Assembly (NCBI GenBank): GCA_039000515.1
Contig: JBCFYV010002255.1
Coordinates: forward strand, 20,053,921 to 20,117,920
Source: Timema cristinae
Lineage: Eukaryota > Arthropoda > Insecta > Phasmatodea > Timematidae
Length of the DNA stretch: 64,000 bases
Direction of reading: 5' to 3'
Position numbers and translations under genes: made by a program. The notes below the pieces were generated by a model. That model was not told where the DNA came from. It saw only the letters and a list, made by a program, of their open reading frames with translations, and ran no database searches. This document shows positions 38,058-49,310 of this stretch, in pieces (the stretch's first letter is position 1; each line of letters starts with the position of its first letter).

Positions 38058-39838
38058 AATATTTAAATTAGATTTAAATGATTTCATTAAAATAATTTAA
38101 AAGACTATTTTTGTTGCTTCGCAATGTTTATTTTTATGAATAATTTATTACAAATGTGTTTTATATTATGGTAGGGATGCAAATAAAAAAAAAAACTATT
38201 GGCAATGTTAGTTACAATACTATTTGTTTTAAGAAATAAATAAAAAAAAATCATACTTTAATCTTAACTGAATGTAAGATACATCAGTAGAACGAGGTAA
38301 TCCCCCGGATCAGGAACGATGTCATTGTAATTTGTGAACGACAGATAGATATAGTATGATTTTGGTAGGAAGAACAGTAAAAGTTAATTACCAAAGTTAC
38401 TAAAACCATTTTAGTATATTCATACATCAAGTCATGTTATCGGAAGCTGTCACTTTTGGTAGATATCATCAATACCTATAAAATAACACAAATAATAAAG
38501 TGAAATGTTATCAATGTTGGGTGCAAAGAAATATGTTTGAATTTTCCCTACTGTTCTTCCAACCAAAATCAGGGTATAGTTTAAAGCTTTTCAGTAGACC
38601 AAAGCAATTCATTATGGGTTCTTGCACTACGGTAGTTCAAAATTCAAATTCTACAACATTGAAATTTAAAATGATGAACATGAACTTGACTGAAAATTAA
38701 GGTAAGTCATCAGTCGCCAAATTAATCGCTAGGCGTTAAAATTGAAAGTTAGTCGTTTCAGAATCGTAAAAGTCACTAGGTTTAGCGACAAAGTCGCTAT
38801 ATTGGCAGCACTTAGCAAACTTTTAATTCACACATGCTCTGATGTTTTGGTCAGTAAATTATGACTCTATACTGAAATAATCCATTAGATAAATGGTACG
38901 GCACAATCGCACACGCTTTCAAATATATTATTTAAAAAAATTCTAGTAAAAAATGAATTATTTGTAAACTACCTACTCTAAAATTATTTGTTATTTGAAA
39001 AAATACAAATGTATTTTTATTTATCATGAGAAGTTAATTACAGATTCCTATTTTGAATTCAATCTCAAAGATCAATTTCCAAAACACTCAATTTTTTTTA
39101 TTTTTTGTTGTAAGCAAGCTGCCCTTAGATTAATTAATTTAGATATATGAAGATACATTATTATTGATGTATAAAATAGTCCCCCGATACCAAATTAAAA
39201 AAAATAATAATTATAAATACATTTTTGAATATATAAAATTAAAACATTAACAGTCATCGGTAAACTACCCGTAGTCAAATTTTCATCCCAAACAAGTATA
39301 CACTTTTATTTGTCATGTTCATGTTGTAGCCATTTTCAAAATAATTAGAATTTTCAAAAATCCCTCTTCAGTAAAATACCCTTATATCGAATGTTTACCC
39401 AAAACAAAGTATACAGTATTATTTTTATCTCAAACACTACCAAGATACCCATTTGTGACCAAATCGTTAGATCCATTTGTAAAAGTTTTTGAAAAATCCG
39501 TTATCAGTAAACTACTCTATAACGAGTTTTTGCCCAAAAACCAATCATTGACATGTCAGACAAATCTTAGATATGCATTTTAACCCAATTCGTTTGAACC
39601 ATTTTCAAAATATTTGGAATAAAAAAAAGACTTATCAGTAAGCTTAATCGAAGAACTATGATAAAAAAGTTTTGTGGTTTAGAGAAAGTAAACTAGAGCA
39701 AAGATAAGGCTGAAATAGGGATGCCCTTACAAATGTTCTGTTCATGAAGTTTGTATTTTTATTGGTTACTAAATATAGCTTTTTATTTTTAGGCTGGGAC
39801 TGACATTTTTTTAAAACTTTCTTATATGTATATTCTCT
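38058..39838. other. No gene recognised; one inverted repeat pair
   Basis: AT-rich. A ~35-base arm at 38350-38384 (ATTTTGGTAGGAAGAACAGT) is matched in inverted form at 38544-38579 (ACTGTTCTTCCAACCAAAAT), with ~160 bases between. This fits a short MITE whose ends I cannot define. Confidence 0.55.
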
Positions 39839-40077
39839 TCGGTGGCAACATGATCTAAGACGCTACACAATCACAAATAGCTAGACTGCCGATGACGGGG
39901 AGATCGGGTTCGATCTCAGTTAGGCGTACTGAGAATGTTTTTTTCCTAAATAGTTTACCACTCATTAGCTCCACGCAAATGCTACACTTCCTCTAAATGC
40001 AACCTTCCTCATCCTTGTCTCATTAACGTAATTATTACAAAAGCGTATAGCCCGAGTGGTTAGTAAGAAGTGGTGCT
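39839..40077 (+). mobile_element. SINE-B' copy
   Basis: The head GGTGGCAACATGATCTAAGACG, B box GGTTCGATCTC and body (AGTTTACCACTC…CACGCAAATGC) lead to the shared tail GCGTATAGCCCGAGTGGTTAGT. It ends ten bases before the hAT-like element at 40087. Confidence 0.78.
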
Positions 40078-40385
40078 TGTATATATTAGAGATGACACGA
40101 TACCATCTTTTCTGATTCCGATTGTTAAGTTCAACTTCAATTTTTTTGATTCTTGAACATTTCCTATTTTATTATTTTTCCAAGTATACAACCTCAGTTA
40201 AATACATATTTATTCACCGTCATAGAATAGTAAAAAAAAAGTAAATAATACAATAGTTAATTTTTTTAACAAAGAAAAATATCCGTTTACCAAGTATTGA
40301 AGCATATTTTACCAAATTAATAAAATAATGAGGAATTATATTAGAAAGCATGTATTTTTACCTTAAAATAAAACCTCATCGAGTC

Positions 40386-40386
40386 A

Positions 40387-40421
<35 letters not shown>
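40386..40421. repeat. (ATA)n microsatellite
   Basis: About twelve uninterrupted ATA units inside the hAT-like element. Confidence 0.9.
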
Positions 40422-40427
<6 letters not shown>

Positions 40428-40646
40428 GGTTTAACAAACAACTGTTGAAAGCACAAGTATTATTAATAAACCGAATAGGGTTGTGAACCGAATCAAAATA
40501 TGTAGAAAATAACGGCAAATAAATTAATATCATAGAAATTTGATTACTAACCGTTCTGAATTATGCCATTTTATTAGTTGCCAATACTTTCGTTGAGAGC
40601 TAAGAATCGAATTGTAAAGAATCGTAATGTTAAGATCGATTCTTAA

Positions 40647-41126
40647 TCTATACTTATAAAATAACATGTCCTGACTGACTGACTGATTCATCATCGCCGA
40701 GCGCAAACTATCAAGGCTACAAGCATGAAATTCGGACTGTATATTCATTTTGTTATGTAGGCACCCACTAAGAAAGGATTTTAGAAAATTCCACCCAAAG
40801 GAGTCAAAATAGGGCATGATAATATGTATGATAATATGTATGAAAGTCCGTCATTTTGAAAGTTACATAAACAAAATTTTGTATTTCGGTTATTGACGTA
40901 AAACAAATAAATACGTGTTTCAGGAATTTTGGAAATGTTAATTAATAAGGGATGAAAAAGCGGGTGAAAGTTTGTATCGGACTTGCATTATTTTTGATCT
41001 GAGGTCAAGTTATGGTCATCAACGTAACGTAATATTTTAAATTAATCTGTAAATACATATGTATATTTTCGTATTTGTATATAATCAACTTCCACGCGAG
41101 CAAAGCCGCGGGCAACAGCTATCTAG
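40647..41126 (+). mobile_element. Non-autonomous Helitron
   Basis: The 5' end TCTATACTTATAAAATAACA is followed by CTGACTGACTGACTGATTCA and GAGCGCAAACTATCAAGG, a common arthropod Helitron start. The 3' end has the short hairpin CGCG-AGCAAAGC-CGCG, then GGCAACAGCTAT and CTAG. It lies between A (40646) and T (41127), the expected insertion site, and has no target duplication. There is no Rep/helicase coding sequence. Confidence 0.78.
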
Positions 41127-41190
41127 TTCTTTATATACTCGTAAAAATAGAGGATATCGAGGTATCGAAGAATCAAGTTTGACATCCCTA

Positions 41191-41820
41191 ATATATAAAT
41201 AATTATAATATATACACCCCATACACACACATAAACTATCAAATAGTGGCGCAGTGGTAGTAGTGCTAAGTTATGTTTCCCCCTCCCCCTTTTTTTACTA
41301 AATCTAGTTTAGCATGGACCAAACGCCCTTTTGACGTCCATCCTTATCCCACAAACTGTTCAAAAAACGTTCTGGTGGCCCTGCGTTACATATTATCATC
41401 GTAATTTTGTGAAAATGGGGTCGAATAAGCGAGCTTAATTCATGAACGGCTTGTTTTTTTTTTAAATGGAGATGGTGGGCGGGGTATGGGGGAGCGGAGG
41501 GAGAGGATCTACTTTAAATAATAATACCGATTTTTGAGCATGCTAGTTTTGTACGTATAGCTAATATTGACAGTACAGCGTTGCTGCTCTCCCCCCCCCC
41601 CCCCCTCTCCAACCCGACTAGAGTGACGGTTATAAATCTCGTATTGGAATTGCATAGTTGGAACGTAATATTACATTTTTCTATACATTGTACACTCCGT
41701 TTACCCTGAAAGTCTTGCCACGAAAGATTACAACATGGCCCTCTTGTCTTATAAGCATCATAGCGGAACTCAGAAAGAACACCCGCGCCAATGGGAAGAC
41801 GGAACTAAAAATGTTAATGC
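41191..41820. other. No gene recognised; poly(C) tract
   Basis: A C15 tract lies at 41591-41605. No coding frame or known element was recognised. Confidence 0.4.
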
Positions 41821-41994
41821 TGCTTTGCCGATAACGGGCCGGTCATTGGTTCGAATCTTAGCAGGAGTTTTCGTAGTTGGTTTATAACTTTTTCTCCACA
41901 CAAGTGCGGGTACATTTCCTCTCAATTATATCTTCCTCCCCATACTTGTTTGTAAGATTAAATGGGGATAACTTTTAAGGGTAGTGAAACGCGA
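41821..41994 (+). mobile_element. Diverged SINE-B' fragment
   Basis: GGTTCGAATCTTAGCAGG (B-box region), TTTTTCTCCACACAAGTGCGGG and TTTCCTCTCAATT identify the SINE-B body. The tail is recognisable only as GGGTAGTGAAACGCGATGG. Confidence 0.6.
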
Positions 41995-43263
41995 TGGGGG
42001 AAAGTTAACTTTTTCCTCTTTACATACTACAGGTGAAACTCTCTAGTTCAGAACCCTTGGAACAGGACCGCTGAGTTCGACTCCTGAACCCTTTGTATAC
42101 CCCTTATCTCTATGCTCTAGGCTTGCCATATCACTCTATATACTTGTGGTTAAGCCATATAAAATATAATGGAAATTAAAACCGGAAATAATAACACTTT
42201 TACAACTCTTGGTCTTTTGGAAGACCAAGCAGCTTTTGTACTGCTAATAGCACCACCCTTGCCCTGGTGGCCGCACCTAGAACTAATGGCGGTAGATTCT
42301 AAACGTGCCGGACCGCTGGAGTCAACGGACTAAAGAGTTTAAATTATATTTTAAAGTGTGCAAAATTAAAATATTACAGTTGTTTTTTTATTTTTGTTTA
42401 ATAAAGTTCCATGTTCTATCTCTTGCCCCCACCCCCCCCTTCACCCCGGTTACAATAAAAAATTGCTGTTTCTCCTGTAGTTTTTTTCCAGATACATGTC
42501 AACCTTGTTAAGATTTTTAAAAATTGATTAAAATTATAAACCCAACGGAAAATTATCGCGTACCTTTCAAGATATTCCCTGTGGGTCGCGAACAGGTCCT
42601 AAAGAAATATATAAAAAAAACAGGTTTCGTAAATTAACCCGGAGTTTACGTCGAGAATACTTGTGGAATGATATTAAGGAAGAATCATTAAATATCTCTC
42701 CAAGATGGGTTCTACAGCCGAGGGCTGCCAGAGGGATGATAACCTCCCCCTTCGTTCCCCAACATTTCGAATTAACTTTATTAATTTCGTAAAACGTTCC
42801 CTAAAGCGATAATGGTATGTGGGTGCAAATTAAAACTAGCTTTTATGCTTACTCCACTTCTTCTCTTTCTCACCTCTGCAAATTACAAATTATTTCATTA
42901 AAAGTGTTTGGTTCGAAAAAGAAGAGCCAAGCTATTTGGAATAGATATTTATTGCCACTTTTGGTGCTCACCGAGAATTGTCGATTTAAGGATGCGACTA
43001 CCAACTTTTTAATCAATTCAAGCATTCTAATACCTTAGCCTAATAAATTGAGATTTAATTTATACCATGCAATATACTTTTTATCAACTTATTATTTCAA
43101 CTAAAATATTTTTAAACATTTTACTTAGGCTATATATTTTTTAAAGCGTTTCGTGTTATTTTTAACGTTTTAATATATTATTTCTTGTATTCTATAAAAC
43201 CTTTTTTTCAACTTACCCATTTCAATCTACCTGTATTCTTTAATTGTTTTCATTTCCTTTTTT
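41995..43263. other. No gene recognised
   Basis: Short GC-richer patches (for example 42220-42330) and AT-rich sequence. No coherent reading frame longer than ~70 codons. Confidence 0.4.
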
Positions 43264-43496
43264 TAGCACCGCTTCTTAATGTCCATTCGGGTTATACGGT
43301 TATGTACTAATTACGCTAATGGTTTTAGGGATTAGGGAGGCTATATTTAAAGGAAGTATTTGCGTGAAGGAAGAGTGAAGAACCAGTTTGTAAAAATCCC
43401 CCTCAGTACGCCGGATCAAGATTCGGACCTCTCTTTCCGTCATCGGCAGATTATTCTACTGCGAGAGTAGCACATTAGATCATGCAACCACCGAAG
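43264..43496 (-). mobile_element. SINE-B' copy
   Basis: It starts at the left with TAGCACCGCTTCTTAATGTC, the inverted 3' tail. The body and the head (GGTGGTTGCATGATCTAATG on the minus strand) follow. Confidence 0.75.
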
Positions 43497-43654
43497 TGGA
43501 TCTAATCTTTATTAAACATAGTAATCATAAATTTCTAATTGTTCAAATCTCATCTTATTTGCTGTCGTCAAAATCCTTAAACCCCCCTTCCTTTTTCTTC
43601 GGGCTGTCCACATGTTTACACTAATAGAGCAAAGAGCAAGAAGGTATAATTTTA

Positions 43655-43740
43655 TAGGAAATTCACCCGCATTTGTGCGGTGTGAGAGAGTGGAAAACCA
43701 CTTGACCTGGATGCGAACCTTGACATCCTTGCCATCGAGC
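43655..43740 (-). mobile_element. SINE-B fragment
   Basis: Only the central part remains: CACCCGCATTTGTGCGG, GAGAGTGGAAAACCA and GATGCGAACCTTGACATC. Confidence 0.55.
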
Positions 43741-43860
43741 AAAAAAATAATAATACAAGACTGACATTTAAGTCTGCGTAGCAATCGATACGGGTCGTAT
43801 CGTCTCTCGCGCCTAATGATGGTGCGTACCTAAATATTCAACCCTACCGAACGCGCCTAT

Positions 43861-44160
43861 TAATATTATTATTATTACTATCAGCACCACATCTTACTAC
43901 CCTAGGGTTGTACGCACTTACGCTAATGTGTAATGGTAGGGTGATTGTGAGATTAAATGGAGGACCTATAGTTTAACGTGGGATGCGAACCACGGTTGAG
44001 GCCTGGCATTCCACACATTCACAAGTTGTGATTAATACACGTCTTGTCAGAGGTGAAGGAAGGGTTTGGTAATCAGAAAAATCTGTGCCCGGACCGAGGA
44101 TTGAACCCCGGCCGCCAGCACAGAAGTCTGACACCTTACCCCCTAGACCACCAGGTCACC
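43861..44160 (-). mobile_element. SINE-A copy, long type
   Basis: It is a full-length minus-strand copy. It contains TTGTGATTAATACACGTC, the insert that defines the long type. Its head ends exactly at GGTCACC (44160). An older SINE-B tail fragment starts within ~20 bases. Confidence 0.87.
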
Positions 44161-44176
44161 CACGTCATATTATTGT

Positions 44177-44292
44177 ATGCACCGCGTCTTACCAGCCGTC
44201 CAGGATATCCACATATTTATACAAATGTAGATAAGAATGAGTGACGTAGATGTCAGGGTAACTGTACACGAATTTGCGTGGAGGAATTTCAG
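44177..44292 (-). mobile_element. SINE-B 3' fragment
   Basis: GCACCGCGTCTTACCAGCCG is the inverted shared tail, followed by part of the body (GAATTTGCGTGGAGG). The head is missing. Confidence 0.55.
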
Positions 44293-44519
44293 GTACCGTG
44301 ATGCAATTTTATAATATTCTTTATTTGTTTTTTATATTATAAACTATCATAAAAGGACTGACAATTTTTTCTTCTTCCAAATTTGAACAAAGGACATTTG
44401 CCAAAGGCGCAAACAAAACATGTGATTTTTTTTCAGTTGATACGTTTATAATTGTAAAATTTAACTGTCATTATTAAATGCTCATAACATTAGTATAAAT
44501 ATTTTTTATGAGGGCTCGA

Positions 44520-44574
44520 GAATGGTGTGTGTAAGGGTTCCTTCGGTCAAAAATGTTTGGGAACCTCTGGCTTA
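44520..44574 (-). mobile_element. hAT terminus fragment
   Basis: Read on the minus strand it starts CAGAGGTTCCCAAACATTTT and continues TGACCGAAGGAACC, resembling Charlie-type hAT ends. No matching second end was found nearby. Confidence 0.45.
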
Positions 44575-44686
44575 GAGCATTCGACCACCGGAATGGGCTT
44601 TTCTTGTGTATATAATATATTGTGAACATTAGGCCTATGTATATTCACAAAGAATTAATATTAATTAATTTTTATCATTATTTAAT

Positions 44687-44704
44687 AACACACACACACA
44701 CACA
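44687..44704. repeat. (CA)n microsatellite
   Basis: Nine CA units. Confidence 0.9.
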
Positions 44705-44759
44705 CGACCGAATATTCCTAATGCCTTTAAATGTCCAAAAGTTACTTACATGTTCTCAC

Positions 44760-45593
44760 TAGAGATGGGCGATATATCACTGACTGTGATTTTTTCACCG
44801 ATACCATTTGATCACCGATACTCCCAGTTACTCGATGTCAAAAGTATCGGTGATTGAGATATCAGTGATCGGATATACTCCATACTCGCATCAGATTGCA
44901 ACAGTTACTCGAGCCACGGAGCTAGTATTGCTTCCTCAAGACACTCGAGTAAATACTCGCTTCACGGCCCTTGTTATTCTTTTATTTTTTATTTTCTACC
45001 AGATAATTGAGAATCAACCTTATTGACTGGCATGTTTTACATGCTATTTCTATTTAAAAAACTTGATTTCGTAGAGCTCATTTTTCAAAAACAGTATGTT
45101 TTGCTTTCTTTTCTTATCAACTGTATGAAACATCTTAAAACGCATACTTTTGTATTGACTGTACATTAGTCAGGCAACATGAAATCCATTATGAAACCTT
45201 GAAAGATTAGGTAGCTGTAAGTCGATTGTCAATGTCAGTGCCGACAAGAAGAGTTTATGTTAGGCCTTTAAGTATCGAATTCCATTGCAAGCCGCCAAAC
45301 ACCCGAGTAATTAGTTTTCTTTCCAACCGATACTCATGGGAGTATTCGAGCAAATACTAAATATCCAATACTCAATACTCATAAATACTCCATACTCCAT
45401 ACTAGATACTCGATACTCGGACAGCAGCTAAATACTAGCCTTCACCGTGGTTGGAAAGTGAAAAAATATCGGTCCATCCAAACACTGTGAACACAGGTCA
45501 CAGTGAAAAATCACTGGTATAAATCACCGATATATGAAAATCACAGTCACTGTATTCACTGATATCGTAAAATCACGGTTTCGCCCATCTCTA
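44760..45593. mobile_element. hAT non-autonomous element with perfect 8-bp target duplication
   Basis: The termini TAGAGATGGGCGA and TCGCCCATCTCTA are perfect inverted repeats. They are flanked by GTTCTCAC at 44752-44759 and 45594-45601. Inside, ATCACTG/CAGTGAT and TATCGGTGAT motifs recur near both ends, as expected for transposase-binding subterminal repeats. Toward the right, ATACTC-type motifs cluster (45350-45425). The 834 bp contain no transposase frame; the 72-codon frame inside is not recognised. Confidence 0.9.
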
Positions 45594-46047
45594 GTTCTCA
45601 CTAAGCACTCAGCATACTAGAACGTACGTGCCATACGTTCAAGAAACCAGCCATAGTTAAAAGGTTGCAAGACAAAGAATAAAAAAAATCGCAGACCACC
45701 AGGGATCTTAATTTGATCTACTCTCAAACATGTCAAGCTCAAGTATCCAGACCTAGCTATCTTAACATTAATAAAGGTGAGCATTCGACAAATGACGTTA
45801 AGGGAGTTTGTGTATCGCTTAATATTAATTCAAAACAAATAACATGGAATTAACATAGGCCTCAAGGCCGATTTATTTTCAGACGATAGATTAAGTTTCA
45901 AAATGGAAAACAATATAATCTTTAGAGATAGCGGGCGGTGCGCAATATTAAACAAAATCCATAATACATGTTAAGAAGTTATATATATATAAGTCTACCA
46001 AACCACATTAAAAGAAAGCGATCGAATCGCATTTAACTAAATTAGAA

Positions 46048-46522
46048 ATTCTGGGAATTGAAAAATGACACCTGAACACGAGAATTGAACCCGATACCTT
46101 TAGCTTAGTACGCCAATGCTCCAAACACTGAGCTATCCAGGAATCGTCCCGTGCCCAGGGTCATTCTTCACTCATATTTTAAGGCATAGTCTATGATGGA
46201 CGTGCGAAAATCGTCGGCTACTATTGTGTGATTAATTTTATTAAGATCACGAGCTATCAGATAACGCAGCCACCTTCGACTCGGAGTTGGCTTAATGCTG
46301 CCACTTGTAGACTCTGCCTTAAAATATGAGTGAAGAATGACTCTGGTCAGAGGACGATTCCTGGATAGCTCAGTGGTTAGAGCATTGGCGTACAAGCTAA
46401 AAGTCCCGGGTTCGATTCCCGTGTCTAGGTATCATTTTTCAATTTTCAGAATATGACACCTTGATAGAGAATTCGTCCATAAAAAGCATAAATAATAGCT
46501 TCGGCTATTTGATTCTTAAATT
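46048..46522. mobile_element. Inverted pair of tRNA-containing units (family D)
   Basis: The arms 46048-46190 (minus) and 46305-46452 (plus) are nearly complementary and separated by ~115 bases. Each arm holds a tRNA-like block: GGATAGCTCAGTGGTTAGAG, then GGGTTCGATTCCCG. The right unit continues to 46522 with sequence shared with the copy at 58468-58690; the left unit is truncated there. The tRNA block is preceded by ~70 conserved bases (CTCTGCCTTAAAATATGAGT), unlike a usual SINE head. A 75-codon frame across the spacer is not convincing. Confidence 0.72.
46359..46430 (+). ncRNA. tRNA-like sequence inside family D (probably not a functional tRNA)
   Basis: CCTGGAT can pair with GTCTAGG as an acceptor stem, GCTC/GAGC as a D stem, and a T arm around TTCGATT is present. 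The anticodon arm is one base short here (GTACAAG, against GTACTAA in the mirrored arm) and the linker after the acceptor stem is short. Pol III A and B boxes are well kept, so transcription is possible. Confidence 0.5.
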
Positions 46523-47841
46523 AGAAATATTCTTAGTTTGAGAACAATATCAGTTCAAAAACAAACACGGTCGATAATTGCGAACCATACGCAAATTAGA
46601 AAGCTAGCATGGATAAAACCTATTACCTACCCATAATGGCTAGGTCGTTCAAAAGATAGCTAAATATAACATATGAAGCTTGTCTTGGAGGTAAAGACAT
46701 TTTACATATCCGTAATAATAAAACATACGTTTATAACATCACTTGTAGAGTTTTGCTCGTATCTAGCACTACACCCAATGTTAATCGAAAACATGATTAT
46801 ACTCATCCAATAAACCGTGAGGCCGGAGTAACTTAGGCAGGAAAATAACTAAGTATTTTCTACCCTATCAGCTCGGTTAACAATATTCTTCTAACATTAT
46901 AAAAATATCTACTGTATTCCCCAATAACATTAGATATAAGAAATTATAATACAAAAATCATTTGTAACGCATGGACTTATTTCAACATTGCACATATAGA
47001 AAGAGAAATAAAGTGCACTATAGTGCTCAAAGATTAATGGAATAAGAGTAACTTGAGAATAAATCAACCGAACTCGGATCCAAAGGTTTAAGATCATAAT
47101 ATGTCATTAACCAAAACAAATACTAACATAAATTAAATTTAGTTAAAAAAATAAAAAATAAATATGCCCAAAAATAACCAAATTTAATCTCTACATAATC
47201 TTGGCCAAATTTAACCGATGCCTAGTTTCCAATAAAAAAAATACATAAAAAACTTCTCCAAGATAACGATCACTTACATGTTGGTAAGTCCTTAATTCCT
47301 ATTAGCATCAAAAAGTAAAGTTTCATTCTGGGTACTAGCTTTTAAAAGAGTTTGAATAGCGGGGAAATTTGGTATGGAGATATCACATGATCAATGAAAT
47401 CATTCACAGCAAGTCAGAAGTGGCCCTCTCAACGACGCCCGCGCACAACGTCGTGAGGATGACCATGAAGGGGTAGGGATACACACTTGATAGCACTTCT
47501 GGCACCTTTCCCCAAGCTTTAGCGCCTGCGCAGCGTCTTGAACTCGGAGATACATACAGACGAACATGGGTCACACGACACTTCACAACTTCAATCTTGT
47601 TTCCTAGCCAAACTCGAACGATGAGCAGTGTTCTGTGTTGACGTGCGTGGAGTGTCAATACAAGGCATTGACTTCCCGGTAAAATGGGATGAGTATACAC
47701 TCTCTTAAGATGGCAGAGGTTGGTGGCTATGTTGGTTTGTAGCCACGGTACATTACCAATAGTCCAGAATTATTTCAAAAGTTTTTTCTACTATGTTCCC
47801 TGTATTTTTCCAAAAAACAAAAAATGTCGTTTTATCTCCTA
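46523..47841. other. No confirmed gene; GC-richer block at 47400-47740
   Basis: Mostly AT-rich. The 47404-47700 block is near 50% GC and open for 98 codons on the minus strand, ending PFMVILTTLCAGVVERATSD and a stop. I recognise no domain, and see no convincing splice pattern. It could be part of a 5' exon or untranslated leader of a minus-strand gene. Confidence 0.35.
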
Positions 47842-48045
47842 CACTGTAAGAAATAATCATAAATTTTCCATACAACAATAATGTATTTCTCCCATACTTT
47901 TTAATATACCATACGGACATCGGAATTTTCCCATATGTCTATGGAACATTTCCAATGCACCCAAAAGTATCCATACATTTATATGGGGAAATTTCAACTT
48001 GAATGGGAAACACCGATTCGTAGCTCAGTGCGCATGCGCTATAAT

Positions 48046-48078
<33 letters not shown>

Positions 48079-48951
48079 CGTTTGTCTTCAAGTTCAGAAG
48101 TAGTTCGCCATATTTGTTTAGAGAAGAACATAGTGTAAATAAACAAGTTATCGAATTATTAATTTTTTTGTTAAAGGAGTATATTTGCTGCTGTATTTTC
48201 TCACCATTTAGTGAAGAACAAGCTATTTATTTATGAATATAGTTCATGATGTGAAAAATGGAGGAATTTCGCTTGTTTAACCTAACTTTGTAATAAGAAC
48301 AAAACACCACGTGGCAGTTGTTTATTTTGTGATTCAAATTGTTTTCATCTTGTATAGAGATTGAGCTATCATTTTCCTACATGTGACTAAAGCTTAGTTA
48401 AATAAGTGTATCATTTGTAATATCGAAAAAGATTAGGTATCCGACCAAACTATTTTATTAACTTAAAATATAGGCTGTGTCTGAATAGTAGCGCACTTTT
48501 ACCCTAGTGCACTTTATTTACTTAAAGGGCGTAAGTCCTTTTTGATGTTGTCTGAATTTCTTTAAAGTGATCTGATGTGATGTGCTCCTTATGTGCACTT
48601 ATAGGTAAAAAGATTTTAAAGTGCCTAAATAAGTATTATTTGTATGGTATGGGAAAAATACCAATCAAGTATATAAAAATCACAATCTTAATGGCGGTCA
48701 AATATTAATTTTTCCATACACAGGTATGGGAAAAATACCAACGAAGTATAAGAAAAATACAATCAACATAAAGGAGAAATTGTATTTTTTCCATACCCAA
48801 ACATGGGAAAAATACCGACCCAGTACATGAAAATTACTACCGACGTGTGGCACTTTTCCCATGACTGTGTATGGGAAAACTTCAATACTTGTATGGGTTA
48901 ATTACTTCCAATACATGTATGGGAATTTTACCACAGATTTTTCTTACAGTG
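47842..48951. mobile_element. Foldback DNA element with TA duplication and subterminal repeats
   Basis: The ends CACTGTAAGAAA and TTTCTTACAGTG are inverted repeats flanked by TA (47840-47841 and 48952-48953). Inside the right end, TATGGGAAAAATACC-type motifs occur at 48648, 48725 and 48802, with shorter TATGGGAA versions to 48930. The left end carries the same motif inverted (TTTTCCATAC, TTTTCCCATA). A (GA)n run lies at 48050-48079. No transposase frame is present. CACTG ends with a TA flank do not settle the superfamily. Confidence 0.75.
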
Positions 48952-49149
48952 TATATTCCCGTTCTGCCAGGTGTCTGGCAACCAACCCTTAATTATCGTC
49001 TGAACGCACTTCCTATATTTCGTACTAGCTAATTCGTTAGTTATTTCGTGGTAGTCGCCATCATTATTTCTGTACAAGTTTATCCGATGAATTTAGTATG
49101 AAAACAAGGGGCTTTACAGCTACTAAGATAAACACATCGTGTCACTGAC

Positions 49150-49310
49150 CTTCTCCAAACTGACGTCACGGGGGTTGTCGCCGCTCGTGTACTCGGGGGC
49201 AAGGCAGGTGCCATGGCGCTTGTGCACAGGGTTAGAATCTAAAAGGACCCGTCCTCTGTTGGTGAGAAGCAGCCTATTAGGAGCGGCGCACGGCTCGGCG
49301 CCGGCAGAGT
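49150..49310 (-). CDS. Candidate internal exon of an unrecognised protein gene
   Basis: A 161-base block is strikingly GC-rich against an AT-rich background. On the minus strand it is preceded by TTTTTTTCCAG and followed by GAAG|GTCAGTG, both good splice-site matches. Between them one frame stays open for 54 codons: DSAGAEPCAAPNRLLLTNRG, a basic stretch with PVHKRHGTCLAPEYTSG, then SLEK. It enters in phase 1 and leaves in phase 0. The two cysteines and polar composition could suit a secreted or extracellular domain, but I do not recognise a family. The plus strand is also open over this block, so coding status needs transcript evidence. I found no partner exon in the window with confidence. 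Confidence 0.42.

Larger units (their letters stand above)
40087..41190. mobile_element. hAT-like element carrying a Helitron insertion
   Basis: The left end TAGAGATGACACGATACC is matched, inverted, by the right end GGTATCG…TTGACATCCCTA. These TAGRGATG ends are hAT-like. AT repeats outside both ends hide any target duplication. Subterminal TCGATTCT-type motifs recur near both ends. Without the Helitron the element is ~620 bp. Confidence 0.62.

Noticed and set aside
37878..38087. 69-codon minus-strand open frame over the tRNA
   Set aside because: It is the antisense of the tRNA-Gln gene.
40647..41126. CTGACTGACTGACTG as a stand-alone microsatellite
   Set aside because: It is the normal subterminal part of the Helitron 5' end.
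47935..48138. 67-codon frame with an RERERE run
   Set aside because: The run comes from a (GA)n microsatellite inside the foldback element.
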